Below the pieces are notes generated by a model. The model was not told where the DNA came from. It did no database searches and saw nothing but the letters and a program-made list of their open reading frames with translations. A stretch of DNA of 6,052 bases from Natrinema soli (GTDB taxonomy: Archaea; Halobacteriota; Halobacteria; Halobacteriales; Natrialbaceae). The DNA lies in NCBI RefSeq assembly GCF_028618695.1, contig NZ_JAQIVI010000419.1:1-6052 (forward strand), written 5' to 3'. Each line of letters opens with the position of its first letter. Position 1 is the stretch's first letter. The translations under genes and the position numbers were made by a program. Of this stretch, positions 1 to 6,052 are shown piece by piece.

Positions 1-1
1 G

Positions 2-1324
2 ATCACGAAGGACAACACCTTCGCGAGCGACTCGGATCGCGTCGGCAGCGACGTCAGCGAGGCGTTCGCGCTCGCCGGCGCGGGCCGGCCGGGACCGACC
101 CTGGTCGACCTGCCGAAAGACATCACGAACGGCGAGACCGACCACGAGCCCGACGATCCGAAGGTTCCTGACACCTATCAGGTGCAGGAACGAGCGGATC
201 CGGAGATCGTCGCGGCCGCGGCCGAGCGGATCGAGAACGCCAACCGCCCCGCCATGTTGCTCGGCGGCGGCGTCATCAAGGGCGAGGCCAGCGAGGCCTG
301 CCGCGAGTTCGCCATCGAACACGAGATCCCGGTCATCACCACGATGCCCGGCATCGGCGCGTTCCCCGAGGATCACGAACTCTCCCTCGAGATGGCGGGC
401 ATGCACGGCACCGGCTACGCCAACATGGCGATCACTCACTGCGACACGCTGATCGGGATCGGGACCCGATTCGACGACCGACTGACCGGCGGAATCGAGA
501 CCTTCGCGCCCGACGCGGAGCTCATCCACGTCGACATCGACCCCGCGGAGATCTCGAAGAACATCCACGCGGACTACCCGCTGGTCGGCGACGCCGAAAC
601 GGTCGTCGAGCAGCTTTCCGAGGCCGTCGACTCCTCGCCGGAAGCCACGAAGTGGCGCGCGCAGTGCCAGCAGTGGAAATCCGACTACTCGATGGCGTAC
701 GACGCGCCCGAGGACGAACCGGTCCAGCCGGAGTTCGTCGTCGAAGCGCTCGACGAGGCTACGAGCGACCGAGCGATCGTCACCACCGGCGTCGGCCAAC
801 ACCAGATGTGGGCCTGTCAGTACTGGACCTACACCGAGCCCCGCACCTGGGTCTCGAGTCACGGGCTCGGGACGATGGGCTACGGGCTGCCCTCGGCGAT
901 CGGCGCGCGGATCGCGGCCGACGACGATCAGGAGGTCGTCTGCATCGACGGCGACGGCTCGTTCCTGATGACGCTGCAGGGACTGTCGGTCGCCGTCCGC
1001 GAGAACCTCGACATCACGGTTGCCGTGCTCAACAACGAGTACATCGGCATGGTTCGACAGTGGCAGGACGCCTTCTTCGACGGCCGTCACTCCGCGTCGG
1101 ACTACCACTGGATGCCCGAGTTCGACAAGCTCGCGGAGGCCTTCGGTGCGAGCGGCTTCCGGATCGACGACTACGACGACGTCGCCGAAACGATCGACGC
1201 CGCGATCGCCTACGACGGCCCGTCGGTGATCGACGTTCATATCGATCCCGACGCCAACGTCTATCCGATGGTGCCGAGCGGCGGCGACAACGGCCAGTTC
1301 GCACTGGCGGAGGACCAGCTATGA
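2..1324 (+). CDS. ilvB: Acetohydroxyacid synthase large (catalytic) subunit, 5'-truncated
   Basis: This ThDP-dependent enzyme condenses two pyruvates to acetolactate, or pyruvate with 2-ketobutyrate to acetohydroxybutyrate, the first common step to valine, leucine and isoleucine. The reading frame is open from base 2, so the gene enters from the left edge; the GTG at 182 is only an internal valine. The visible 440 residues hold the end of the N-terminal PYR domain (RPGPTLVDLPKDIT, local residues 29-42), the central FAD-binding domain (RFDDR at 156-160) and the C-terminal ThDP domain. The last has the GDG-X24-NN cofactor motif (GDG 317-319, NN 344-345) followed by MVRQWQ at 350-355, a signature that separates AHAS from other ThDP enzymes. 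Roughly 150 N-terminal residues, including the catalytic glutamate, lie outside the window. The stop TGA (1322-1324) overlaps the ilvN start. In the family the enzyme is cytoplasmic and pairs with IlvN. Confidence 0.97.
   Translation: MTKDNTFASDSDRVGSDVSEAFALAGAGRPGPTLVDLPKDITNGETDHEPDDPKVPDTYQVQERADPEIVAAAAERIENANRPAMLLGGGVIKGEASEACREFAIEHEIPVITTMPGIGAFPEDHELSLEMAGMHGTGYANMAITHCDTLIGIGTRFDDRLTGGIETFAPDAELIHVDIDPAEISKNIHADYPLVGDAETVVEQLSEAVDSSPEATKWRAQCQQWKSDYSMAYDAPEDEPVQPEFVVEALDEATSDRAIVTTGVGQHQMWACQYWTYTEPRTWVSSHGLGTMGYGLPSAIGARIAADDDQEVVCIDGDGSFLMTLQGLSVAVRENLDITVAVLNNEYIGMVRQWQDAFFDGRHSASDYHWMPEFDKLAEAFGASGFRIDDYDDVAETIDAAIAYDGPSVIDVHIDPDANVYPMVPSGGDNGQFALAEDQL
1309..1313 (+). promoter_or_regulatory. 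Shine-Dalgarno site for ilvN
   Basis: GGAGG lies inside the last codons of ilvB, 7 nt before the ATG at 1321. It complements the CCUCC at the 3' end of archaeal 16S rRNA. It supports the choice of start for ilvN and, with the ATGA overlap, re-initiation by ribosomes finishing ilvB. Confidence 0.7.
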
Positions 1325-1998
1325 AGCGCGGACTGGGCGGGCCCGAGCCAGACGAGCGACCGACCCCCGCGGGACGGCGCAACAAACAGGGCATTCGCAT
1401 CGACCCGGAGGTCGAGGTGACCCACGAGCCCCGGCGCACCGTCATTTCGGCGCTGGTCGAACACGAACCGGGCGTCCTCTCGGACGTCTCGGGACTGTTC
1501 TCGCGGCGGCAGTTCAATATCGAGAGCCTGACCGTCGGCCCCACGGAAGACGACGATCACGCGCGAATCACGATCGTCGTCGAGGAACCCGATCCGGGGA
1601 TCGATCAGGTCGAAAAGCAACTGCGCAAACTGGTGCCGGTCATCTCCGTGCGCGAACTCGAGCCCGACGCGATGCGTCGGGAACTGGCGCTGATCAAGGT
1701 CGACGCCGATCGACCCGGCCAGGTCGCCGCCGTTGCGGACATGTACAACGCCAAGACGGTCGACTCGAGTCCGGAGACGGCGACGATCGAAGTGACCGGC
1801 GCGCGCCAGAAGATCGAGGCCGCGATCGACACCTTCAGCCAGTTCGGGATCAGAGAGATTTCCCGGACCGGGACGACGGCGCTGGCCCGCGGTACCGACG
1901 ACACCGCCGCATCCACGCTGGCAGCCACCGCAGACGCATCGGCCGCCGACGAGGCGAACTACGACGGAGAATACACAGAGACAGCTACCGATGACTGA
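1321..1998 (+). CDS. ilvN: Acetohydroxyacid synthase small (regulatory) subunit
   Basis: This is the regulatory partner of IlvB; in the family it raises catalytic activity and confers feedback inhibition by valine. The 225-residue protein has an N-terminal extension (1-37), an ACT domain (about 39-113) containing [19 protein letters not shown] at 57-75, and a second ACT-like C-terminal domain (about 119-185). It ends in an Ala/Asp/Glu/Thr-rich tail (190-225). The usual family length is about 160-170 residues, so both ends are extended. Against E. coli IlvH, the valine-site residues G14 and N29 match G51 and N66, while N11 is H48 and A36 is G73. The start at 1321 is supported by the ATGA overlap with ilvB and by GGAGG 7 nt upstream. 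A longer open frame running back to 652 is a shadow of ilvB. The gene overlaps ilvC by 8 nt. Confidence 0.95.
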   Translation: MKRGLGGPEPDERPTPAGRRNKQGIRIDPEVEVTHEPRRTVISALVEHEPGVLSDVSGLFSRRQFNIESLTVGPTEDDDHARITIVVEEPDPGIDQVEKQLRKLVPVISVRELEPDAMRRELALIKVDADRPGQVAAVADMYNAKTVDSSPETATIEVTGARQKIEAAIDTFSQFGIREISRTGTTALARGTDDTAASTLAATADASAADEANYDGEYTETATDD

Positions 1999-3046
1999 CG
2001 AATTCACCACCGACATCTACTACGACGACGACGCAGACGTATCGACGCTCGACGACGAGACCGTAGCCGTCCTCGGCTACGGAAGCCAGGGCCACGCTCA
2101 CGCACAGAACTTGGACGACAGCGGCGTCGACGTGGTCGTCGGCCTGCGCGAGAGTTCGTCGTCGCGTTCGGCCGCAGAAGCCGACGGGCTGACCGTCGAG
2201 ACGCCGGCCGACGCGGTCGCACAGGCGTCCTACGTCTCCGTGCTCGTGCCCGATACCGTCCAGTCAGACGTCTACGAGAACGCCATCAAACCGAACCTCG
2301 AGGCGGGGGACACGCTGCAGTTCGCCCACGGGCTGAACATCCACTACAGCCAGATCGAGCCGCCGGCAGACGTCGACGTGACGATGGTCGCACCCAAGAG
2401 CCCGGGCCACCTCGTCCGGCGCAACTACGAGAACGACGAGGGCACGCCCGGCCTGCTCGCAGTGTACCAGGACACCACCGGCGACGCTGACGATCGCGCG
2501 CTGGCGTACGCGAAGGCGATCGGCTGCACTCGAGCGGGCGTCATCGAGACGACGTTCCAGGAGGAGGTCGAGTCCGACCTCTTCGGCGAGCAGGCCGTCC
2601 TCTGTGGCGGCGTCACCGCGCTGGTCAAACACGGCTACGAAGCGCTCGTCGACGCCGGCTACTCGCCGGAAATCGCCTACTTCGAGTGCCTCAACGAGCT
2701 CAAACTGATCGTCGACCTGATGTACGAAGGCGGAAACATGGAGATGTGGAACTCCGTCTCCGACACCGCCGAGTACGGCGGTCTCACCCGCGGCGACCGC
2801 ATCGTCGACGACTCCGTGCGCGAGAACATGGACGAGGTGCTCGCGGAGATTCAAGACGGCGAGTTCACGCGCGAGTGGATCCTCGAGAACCAGGCCGGGC
2901 GTCCGAGCTACAACCAGCTCCGAGCGGCCGAGCAGGACCACGAGATCGAGGAGGTCGGCGAGCGACTGCGCGACCTGTTCGCCTGGGCCGAGGAAGACGA
3001 GACCGAAGACGAAGCGGAGTCCGCCACGGTGCAGGCGGACGACTAA
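1991..3046 (+). CDS. ilvC: Ketol-acid reductoisomerase, class I
   Basis: This enzyme performs the Mg2+-dependent alkyl migration and NAD(P)H reduction of acetolactate or acetohydroxybutyrate to dihydroxy acids, the second step to valine and isoleucine. At 351 residues it fits the short class I form. The Rossmann motif [12 protein letters not shown] is at 29-40. The cofactor loop after GLR (51-53) carries serines at 55-58 and Arg59, and serines there favour NADPH in characterised class I enzymes. Active-site residues are all present: H113, K136, the metal ligands D196, E200, E232 and E236, and S257. The knotted C-terminal domain is complete, followed by an acidic tail from about 334 to 351, a common haloarchaeal addition. 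The ATG lies in an 8-nt overlap (ATGACTGA) with the end of ilvN. I see no well-placed Shine-Dalgarno site, as the nearest GGAG (1966-1969) is 21 nt upstream, so translation probably depends on coupling. Confidence 0.97.
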   Translation: MTDEFTTDIYYDDDADVSTLDDETVAVLGYGSQGHAHAQNLDDSGVDVVVGLRESSSSRSAAEADGLTVETPADAVAQASYVSVLVPDTVQSDVYENAIKPNLEAGDTLQFAHGLNIHYSQIEPPADVDVTMVAPKSPGHLVRRNYENDEGTPGLLAVYQDTTGDADDRALAYAKAIGCTRAGVIETTFQEEVESDLFGEQAVLCGGVTALVKHGYEALVDAGYSPEIAYFECLNELKLIVDLMYEGGNMEMWNSVSDTAEYGGLTRGDRIVDDSVRENMDEVLAEIQDGEFTREWILENQAGRPSYNQLRAAEQDHEIEEVGERLRDLFAWAEEDETEDEAESATVQADD

Positions 3047-3065
3047 CACCGGAACCCGAGCAACC

Positions 3066-3356
3066 ATGAGCGAAAACGACAAGACGACGGACACGATGGG
3101 CGAGATCAGCCACACGAATCCCCACACGGGGGAGACGGCTGGCCGGCTGTTCAGCCGCGGGCCGATCGTCGCCGCCGACGGCGGCACGTCGGAGACGACC
3201 GAGGCTGACGGAGCGGACGAGAGTACCGACACGAACGGAACGATGAGCGACGTCGACCACACGCCGCCGAAGCGGGCCGACGACGCGAACCGCGTCTTCG
3301 AGCGCGGGACCGAACACGGACGCCAGTCCGATAGCGATACGGTAGTAGAGGAATGA
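3066..3356 (+). CDS. Small acidic protein of unknown function with a duplicated HT-P / R-F-RG motif
   Basis: I do not recognise a named family. The 96-residue product is hydrophilic, has no Cys, Trp or Tyr, no signal peptide and no membrane segment. It contains two ungapped copies of one 22-residue motif, at 11-32 and 60-81, with shared pattern M-x-(E/D)-(I/V)-x-H-T-x-P-x5-A-x-R-(L/V)-F-x-R-G. They are separated by a Thr/Glu/Asp/Gly-rich linker (33-59). It starts 19 nt after ilvC, and its stop overlaps the leuC ATG in ATGA, so it is read within the operon and coupled to leuC. From memory, other haloarchaea carry a conserved hypothetical gene at this place, which argues for a real protein. A role in assembly or regulation of the flanking enzymes would be pure inference. 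There is no clear Shine-Dalgarno site before the ATG. The duplicated motif and tight packing make a spurious frame unlikely. Confidence 0.85.
   Translation: MSENDKTTDTMGEISHTNPHTGETAGRLFSRGPIVAADGGTSETTEADGADESTDTNGTMSDVDHTPPKRADDANRVFERGTEHGRQSDSDTVVEE
3096..3308 (+). repeat. Intragenic duplication: two 66-bp motif copies (3096-3161 and 3243-3308)
   Basis: The two segments encode residues 11-32 and 60-81 of the small protein. They align without gaps, with 9 of 22 residues identical (M, H, T, P, A, R, F, R, G) and four more conservative pairs (E/D, I/V, E/D, L/V). The DNA is also alike: over 24 nt, 3093-3116 against 3240-3263 matches at 19 positions, both beginning ACGATG. The spacing between copies is 147 bp (49 codons). 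This looks like an old in-frame duplication that has diverged while its key residues were kept. Confidence 0.75.
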
Positions 3357-4774
3357 GCAAGGGCACACTGTACGACAAGGTCTGGGATCGCCACAAAGTC
3401 ACGACGTTGCCGACCGGACAGGATCAGCTGTTCGTCGGGCTCCACCTCATCCACGAGGTCACGAGCCCGCAGGCGTTCGGGATGCTCCGCGAGCGCGACC
3501 TCGAGGTCGCCTTTCCGGAACTGACCCACGCGACGGTCGACCACATCGTGCCGACGGCCGACCAGTCCCGCCCCTACGAGGAGGACGCGGCCGAGGAGAT
3601 GATGGCCGAACTCGAGGCAAACGTCCGCGACGCGGGCATCGAGTTCTCGGACCCGACGACGGGCGATCAGGGGATCGTCCACGTCATCGGACCGGAGCAG
3701 GGGATCACCCAGCCCGGCAAGACGATCGTCTGCGGGGACTCCCACACCTCGACCCACGGCGCCTTCGGCGCGCTCGCGTTCGGCATCGGGACCTCCCAGA
3801 TCCGCGACGTGCTCGCGACGGGCACCGTCGCCATGGAGAAACAGAAGGTCCGCAAGATTCAGGTCGACGGCGAACTCGGCGACGGCGTCGAAGCGAAGGA
3901 CGTCATCCTCGAGATCATCCGCCGGCTCGGCACCGAGGGCGGCGTCGGCTACGTCTACGAGTACGCCGGCGAGGCCATCGAGAGCCTCGGGATGGAAGGG
4001 CGGATGTCTATCTGTAACATGTCCATCGAGGGCGGCGCTCGAGCGGGCTACGTCAACCCCGACGAGACCACCTACGAGTGGCTCGAGCAGACCGACTACT
4101 TCCAGGAGAACCCCGAGACGTTCGACGAACTCAAACCCTACTGGGAGTCGATCCGCTCCGACGCGGACGCCGAATACGACGACGTCGTCCACATCGACGC
4201 GAACGAACTCGAGCCGGTCGTCACCTGGGGGACCACGCCCGGGCAGGGAGTTGGAATCTCCGATCCGATTCCAGAACCGGAGTCGCTGCCGAAGGAGAAG
4301 CAGGACACGGCCCGACGCGCGCAGGAACACATGCGCGTCGAGCCCGGCGAGACGATGGAGGGATACAATATCGACGTCGCCTTCCTCGGCTCCTGTACGA
4401 ACGCCCGCCTGCCGGACCTGCGACGCGCCGCTCGGATCGTCGAGGGCCGCCAGGTCGACGACGACGTCCGCGCGATGGTCGTCCCCGGCAGCCAGCGCGT
4501 ACAGCGGACCGCCGAGGAGGAAGGCCTCAAGGACACCTTCGAGGAAGCCGGCTTCGAGTGGCGAAACGCCGGCTGTTCGATGTGTCTCGGCATGAACGAG
4601 GATCAACTCGAGGGCGACGAGGCCTGTGCCTCCTCCTCGAACCGGAACTTCGTCGGCCGACAGGGATCGAAGGACGGACGGACCGTGCTGATGAGTCCGC
4701 GGATGGTCGCCGCGGCGGCGATCACCGGCGAGGTCTCTGACGTGCGCGATCTGAAGGAGGTGAATCTGGCATGA
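3353..4774 (+). CDS. leuC: 3-isopropylmalate dehydratase (isopropylmalate isomerase), large subunit
   Basis: With LeuD it isomerises 2-isopropylmalate to 3-isopropylmalate, the second step of the leucine branch, using a [4Fe-4S] cluster. The 473-residue protein matches the bacterial-type LeuC length (E. coli 466). The aconitase-family signature [19 protein letters not shown] is at 126-144. The three cluster cysteines are C348 (GSCTN) and C408 and C411 (CSMCLGMN). The C-terminal stretch [18 protein letters not shown] at 427-444 is typical of the family. The insertion around 235-280 and the full N-terminal YDKVWDRH region are those of LeuC rather than aconitase. The ATG overlaps the stop of the small upstream gene (ATGA at 3353-3356), and the end overlaps leuD in the same way. 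A GAGG at 3348-3351 is only 1 nt from the ATG, too close to act as a normal Shine-Dalgarno site. Confidence 0.96.
   Translation: MSKGTLYDKVWDRHKVTTLPTGQDQLFVGLHLIHEVTSPQAFGMLRERDLEVAFPELTHATVDHIVPTADQSRPYEEDAAEEMMAELEANVRDAGIEFSDPTTGDQGIVHVIGPEQGITQPGKTIVCGDSHTSTHGAFGALAFGIGTSQIRDVLATGTVAMEKQKVRKIQVDGELGDGVEAKDVILEIIRRLGTEGGVGYVYEYAGEAIESLGMEGRMSICNMSIEGGARAGYVNPDETTYEWLEQTDYFQENPETFDELKPYWESIRSDADAEYDDVVHIDANELEPVVTWGTTPGQGVGISDPIPEPESLPKEKQDTARRAQEHMRVEPGETMEGYNIDVAFLGSCTNARLPDLRRAARIVEGRQVDDDVRAMVVPGSQRVQRTAEEEGLKDTFEEAGFEWRNAGCSMCLGMNEDQLEGDEACASSSNRNFVGRQGSKDGRTVLMSPRMVAAAAITGEVSDVRDLKEVNLA
4755..4763 (+). promoter_or_regulatory. Very strong Shine-Dalgarno site for leuD
   Basis: AGGAGGTGA is a 9-nt perfect complement to the archaeal 16S rRNA 3' end (UCACCUCCU). 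It sits within the last codons of leuC and ends 7 nt before the leuD ATG at 4771. Together with the ATGA overlap it fixes the leuD start. It is the strongest ribosome-binding site in the window. Confidence 0.85.
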
Positions 4775-5406
4775 CGGATGAAGTCGAAATTCCCGAGGTC
4801 AACTACGTCTCCGGTACCGGCGTCCCGATCCGGGGTAACGACATCGACACCGATCAGATCATCCCCGCGCGGTTCATGAAGGTCGTCACCTTCGACGGAC
4901 TGGGCGAGTTCGCGTTCTTCGATCTGCGGTTCGACGACGACGACAACCAGAAGGAGCATCCGTTCAACGAGAACCGCTACCAGGACTCCTCGGTGATGGT
5001 CGTCAACAGCAACTTCGGTTGTGGCTCCTCGAGAGAGCACGCGCCCCAGGCCCTGATGCGCTGGGGGATCGACGCGATCATCGGCGAGAGCTTCGCCGAG
5101 ATCTTCGCGGGCAACTGTCTGGCACTGGGCATTCCGACCGTCACGGCCGACAGCGAGACGATCGAGGAACTTCAGGACTGGGTCGACGCGAACTCCGACG
5201 GCGAGATCGACATCGACATCGAAGCGGAGACCGTCACCTACGGCGAGGAGACGATCGACGTCACCGTCGACGACGCCCAGCGAAAGGCGCTCGTCGACGG
5301 CGTCTGGGACACGACGGCGCTGATGAAGTCCAACGCCGGCGCGGTCCGCGAGACGGCTCGAGAACTGCCGTACGTCGACGATGCGGCGATCCCCGAAGCC
5401 GAGTGA
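4771..5406 (+). CDS. leuD: 3-isopropylmalate dehydratase, small subunit
   Basis: This is the swivel-domain partner of LeuC; the cytoplasmic heterodimer makes 3-isopropylmalate for leucine. At 211 residues it is the long bacterial-type LeuD (about 200), not the roughly 165-residue form common in other archaea. Conserved blocks are [13 protein letters not shown] at 23-35, [15 protein letters not shown] at 81-95 (the substrate-binding GCGSSREHA signature) and [18 protein letters not shown] at 105-122. The C-terminal region is acidic, as in other haloarchaeal enzymes. The start is set by the ATGA overlap with leuC and the strong Shine-Dalgarno at 4755-4763. No leuB follows: after TGA (5404-5406) there are 191 bp without a convincing gene, then a transporter. 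leuD is therefore probably the last gene of this operon. Confidence 0.96.
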   Translation: MTDEVEIPEVNYVSGTGVPIRGNDIDTDQIIPARFMKVVTFDGLGEFAFFDLRFDDDDNQKEHPFNENRYQDSSVMVVNSNFGCGSSREHAPQALMRWGIDAIIGESFAEIFAGNCLALGIPTVTADSETIEELQDWVDANSDGEIDIDIEAETVTYGEETIDVTVDDAQRKALVDGVWDTTALMKSNAGAVRETARELPYVDDAAIPEAE

Positions 5407-5414
5407 GAGCTCCG

Positions 5415-5452
5415 TTTTCGATGTAGTTTCGACCGTTCACTGCGTTCGGTCG
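5415..5452 (+). terminator. Possible end-of-operon T-run and weak hairpin
   Basis: Nine nt after the leuD stop is TTTT (5415-5418), and further on CGACCG (5430-5435) can pair with CGGTCG (5447-5452) over an 11-nt loop. Archaeal termination relies mainly on T-rich stretches, and this one is short. The hairpin comes after the T-run, not before it, so it does not form a bacterial-style terminator. The placement at the operon end is the main support. Confidence 0.3.
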
Positions 5453-5469
5453 CATCCTTCGTTTCACCA

Positions 5470-5499
5470 CGAGCCGTCCGTATCCGAGCCGTCCGTATC
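5470..5499. repeat. Perfect 15-bp tandem direct repeat
   Basis: CGAGCCGTCCGTATC occurs twice back to back, at 5470-5484 and 5485-5499, without a mismatch, in the gap between leuD and the transporter. It is about 70 bp upstream of the transporter TATA element. It could be a paired protein-binding site or a replication-slippage duplication. Its position upstream of a promoter is suggestive but nothing more. Confidence 0.9.
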
Positions 5500-5554
5500 G
5501 TCCTCGAGCACCCGATCTGCACCCTGTTGCCACACCGGAAGCGGCAGGAACCCA

Positions 5555-5576
5555 CCGAAAGCGCGAGATATTTCGG
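5555..5576. repeat. Inverted repeat overlapping the transporter promoter
   Basis: CCGAAA (5555-5560) and TTTCGG (5571-5576) are perfect inverted arms separated by 10 nt, giving 16 bp between arm centres. The right arm overlaps the proposed TATA element. Such a layout would suit a dimeric repressor that blocks TBP/TFB binding. A 6-bp arm pair can also arise by chance. Confidence 0.5.
5568..5573 (+). promoter_or_regulatory. TATA element of the transporter gene (leaderless promoter)
   Basis: ATATTT lies 25-30 bp before the ATG at 5598. That spacing puts the transcription start at or very near the start codon, as in the leaderless mRNAs usual in haloarchaea. A CGAAA at 5556-5560 resembles a TFB-recognition (BRE) core but is some 7 bp upstream of the TATA element, further than usual. 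No Shine-Dalgarno precedes the ATG, which agrees with a leaderless start. Confidence 0.6.
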
Positions 5577-5597
5577 AGACTGACGGCTATATTCCCC

Positions 5598-6052
5598 ATG
5601 TCTCGCGCTCTCGATGCGTCGCTTTTCGCGTTGCTGGCCGTTCTCTGGGGCTTTTCCTTTCCCGCGATTTCGATCGGCCTCGAGCACCTGCCGCCGCTGT
5701 TGTTCGCGGCCGCCCGGTACGATATCGCGGCGGCCCTACTGCTAGCCGCGGCCATCGTTCGGGTCGACAAGTGGCGGCCGACCGCGCGGAACGACCTCGC
5801 GGCCGTCGCGGGCGGTGGCATCTTCCTCATCGCCGGTAACGGACTGCTGTTTCTCGGTCAGCAGACGGTTCCGAGCGGCGTCGCCGCGATCTTGCAGGGA
5901 CTGATTCCGATCATCACCGCACTGTGGGCGATCCCGCTGCTGGGTGAACGGCTCTCGCCGCTCGGGGCCGTCGGTGCCGCCATCGGCTTTCTGGGGGTCG
6001 GCCTCGTCGTCCAGCCCGATCCGGGAAACCTGCTGGCGGGCGACACCGCCGC
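5598..6052 (+). CDS. EamA/DMT-superfamily membrane transporter, 3'-truncated
   Basis: The frame is open from ATG 5598 to the right edge (151 codons plus 2 bases) and encodes the first half of a drug/metabolite-transporter-type permease. Five hydrophobic helices can be read, at about 8-28, 32-53, 67-88, 92-115 and 121-139. Family features are WGFSF at 17-21 in helix 1, R40 at the start of helix 2, and PLLGERLSPLGAVGAAIGF at 113-131, the typical end of an EamA repeat. The full family protein has ten helices in two EamA domains, so about half is missing. The start is supported by the TATA element 25-30 bp upstream and by the protein beginning directly before helix 1. DMT proteins include amino-acid and metabolite exporters, but the substrate cannot be read from sequence. 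It is 191 bp from leuD with its own promoter, so it is probably not part of the amino-acid operon. Confidence 0.9.
   Translation, partial: MSRALDASLFALLAVLWGFSFPAISIGLEHLPPLLFAAARYDIAAALLLAAAIVRVDKWRPTARNDLAAVAGGGIFLIAGNGLLFLGQQTVPSGVAAILQGLIPIITALWAIPLLGERLSPLGAVGAAIGFLGVGLVVQPDPGNLLAGDTA

Noticed and set aside
182..184. GTG at 182 as the start of ilvB
   Set aside because: The frame stays open to base 2 and encodes conserved AHAS sequence (RPGPTLVDLPKDIT) upstream, so this is an internal codon.
652..1320. Upstream extension of the ilvN frame into ilvB
   Set aside because: The translated extension is an Arg-rich out-of-frame reading of ilvB. The family domain begins after 1321, where ATGA and GGAGG mark the start.
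3348..3351. GAGG as the leuC Shine-Dalgarno
   Set aside because: Only 1 nt separates it from the ATG, which is too short for normal 16S pairing at the start codon.
2264..4606. Long antisense open frame of 780 codons covering ilvC, the small gene and leuC
   Set aside because: It runs opposite to three clearly recognisable genes, and long antisense frames are expected in high-GC codon usage. The translation shows no domain I recognise and is biased to Val, Leu, Arg and Asp.
5430..5452. CGACCG/CGGTCG stem as an intrinsic terminator or small RNA
   Set aside because: The stem is 6 bp with an 11-nt loop and no T-run after it. It is kept only as a weak part of the possible operon end.
5587..5593. 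CTATATT as the transporter TATA box
   Set aside because: It ends 4 nt before the ATG; a start about 25 bp downstream would fall inside the coding region. ATATTT at 5568-5573 fits much better.
5381..5839. Open frame across the leuD-transporter gap
   Set aside because: It overlaps the transporter in the wrong frame, becomes Arg-rich there, and has no recognisable domain. The transporter frame shows membrane helices and EamA motifs.

Overview
The window carries most of a branched-chain amino-acid biosynthesis operon from a high-GC extreme halophile, almost certainly a haloarchaeon. The evidence is the gene order ilvB-ilvN-ilvC-(small gene)-leuC-leuD, proteins rich in Asp and Glu and poor in Lys, acidic low-complexity tails on IlvN and IlvC, and a TATA element placed for a leaderless transcript before the last gene. 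The frequent CTCGAG and TCGA usage fits Natrialbales-type genomes (Natrinema or Haloterrigena relatives), but that finer placement is a guess.

Layout, all on the + strand. (1) 2-1324: C-terminal three quarters of the acetohydroxyacid synthase catalytic subunit (ilvB), cut by the left edge. (2) 1321-1998: its regulatory subunit (ilvN). (3) 1991-3046: class I ketol-acid reductoisomerase (ilvC). (4) 3066-3356: a 96-residue acidic protein of unknown function that contains a duplicated motif. (5) 3353-4774 and 4771-5406: large and small subunits of isopropylmalate isomerase (leuC, leuD), both of the long bacterial type. (6) 5407-5597: a 191-bp intergenic region with a weak hairpin/T-run, a perfect 15-bp tandem repeat, a 6-bp inverted repeat and a TATA element. 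(7) 5598-6052: start of an EamA/DMT-family membrane transporter, cut by the right edge.

IlvB/IlvN make acetolactate and acetohydroxybutyrate, and IlvC reduces and isomerises them towards valine and isoleucine. LeuC/LeuD act in the leucine branch that leaves the valine pathway at ketoisovalerate. The genes from ilvB to leuD are packed with 4-nt ATGA overlaps (ilvB/ilvN, small gene/leuC, leuC/leuD), one 8-nt overlap (ilvN/ilvC) and a single 19-nt gap (ilvC/small gene), which suggests one mRNA and translational coupling. leuB does not follow leuD here, so the operon appears to end at leuD. The transporter has its own promoter.

Most of the window is well-understood core metabolism. The least explained parts are the small duplicated-motif protein between ilvC and leuC and the repeat-bearing intergenic region. 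I see no RNA genes, mobile elements or CRISPR arrays.
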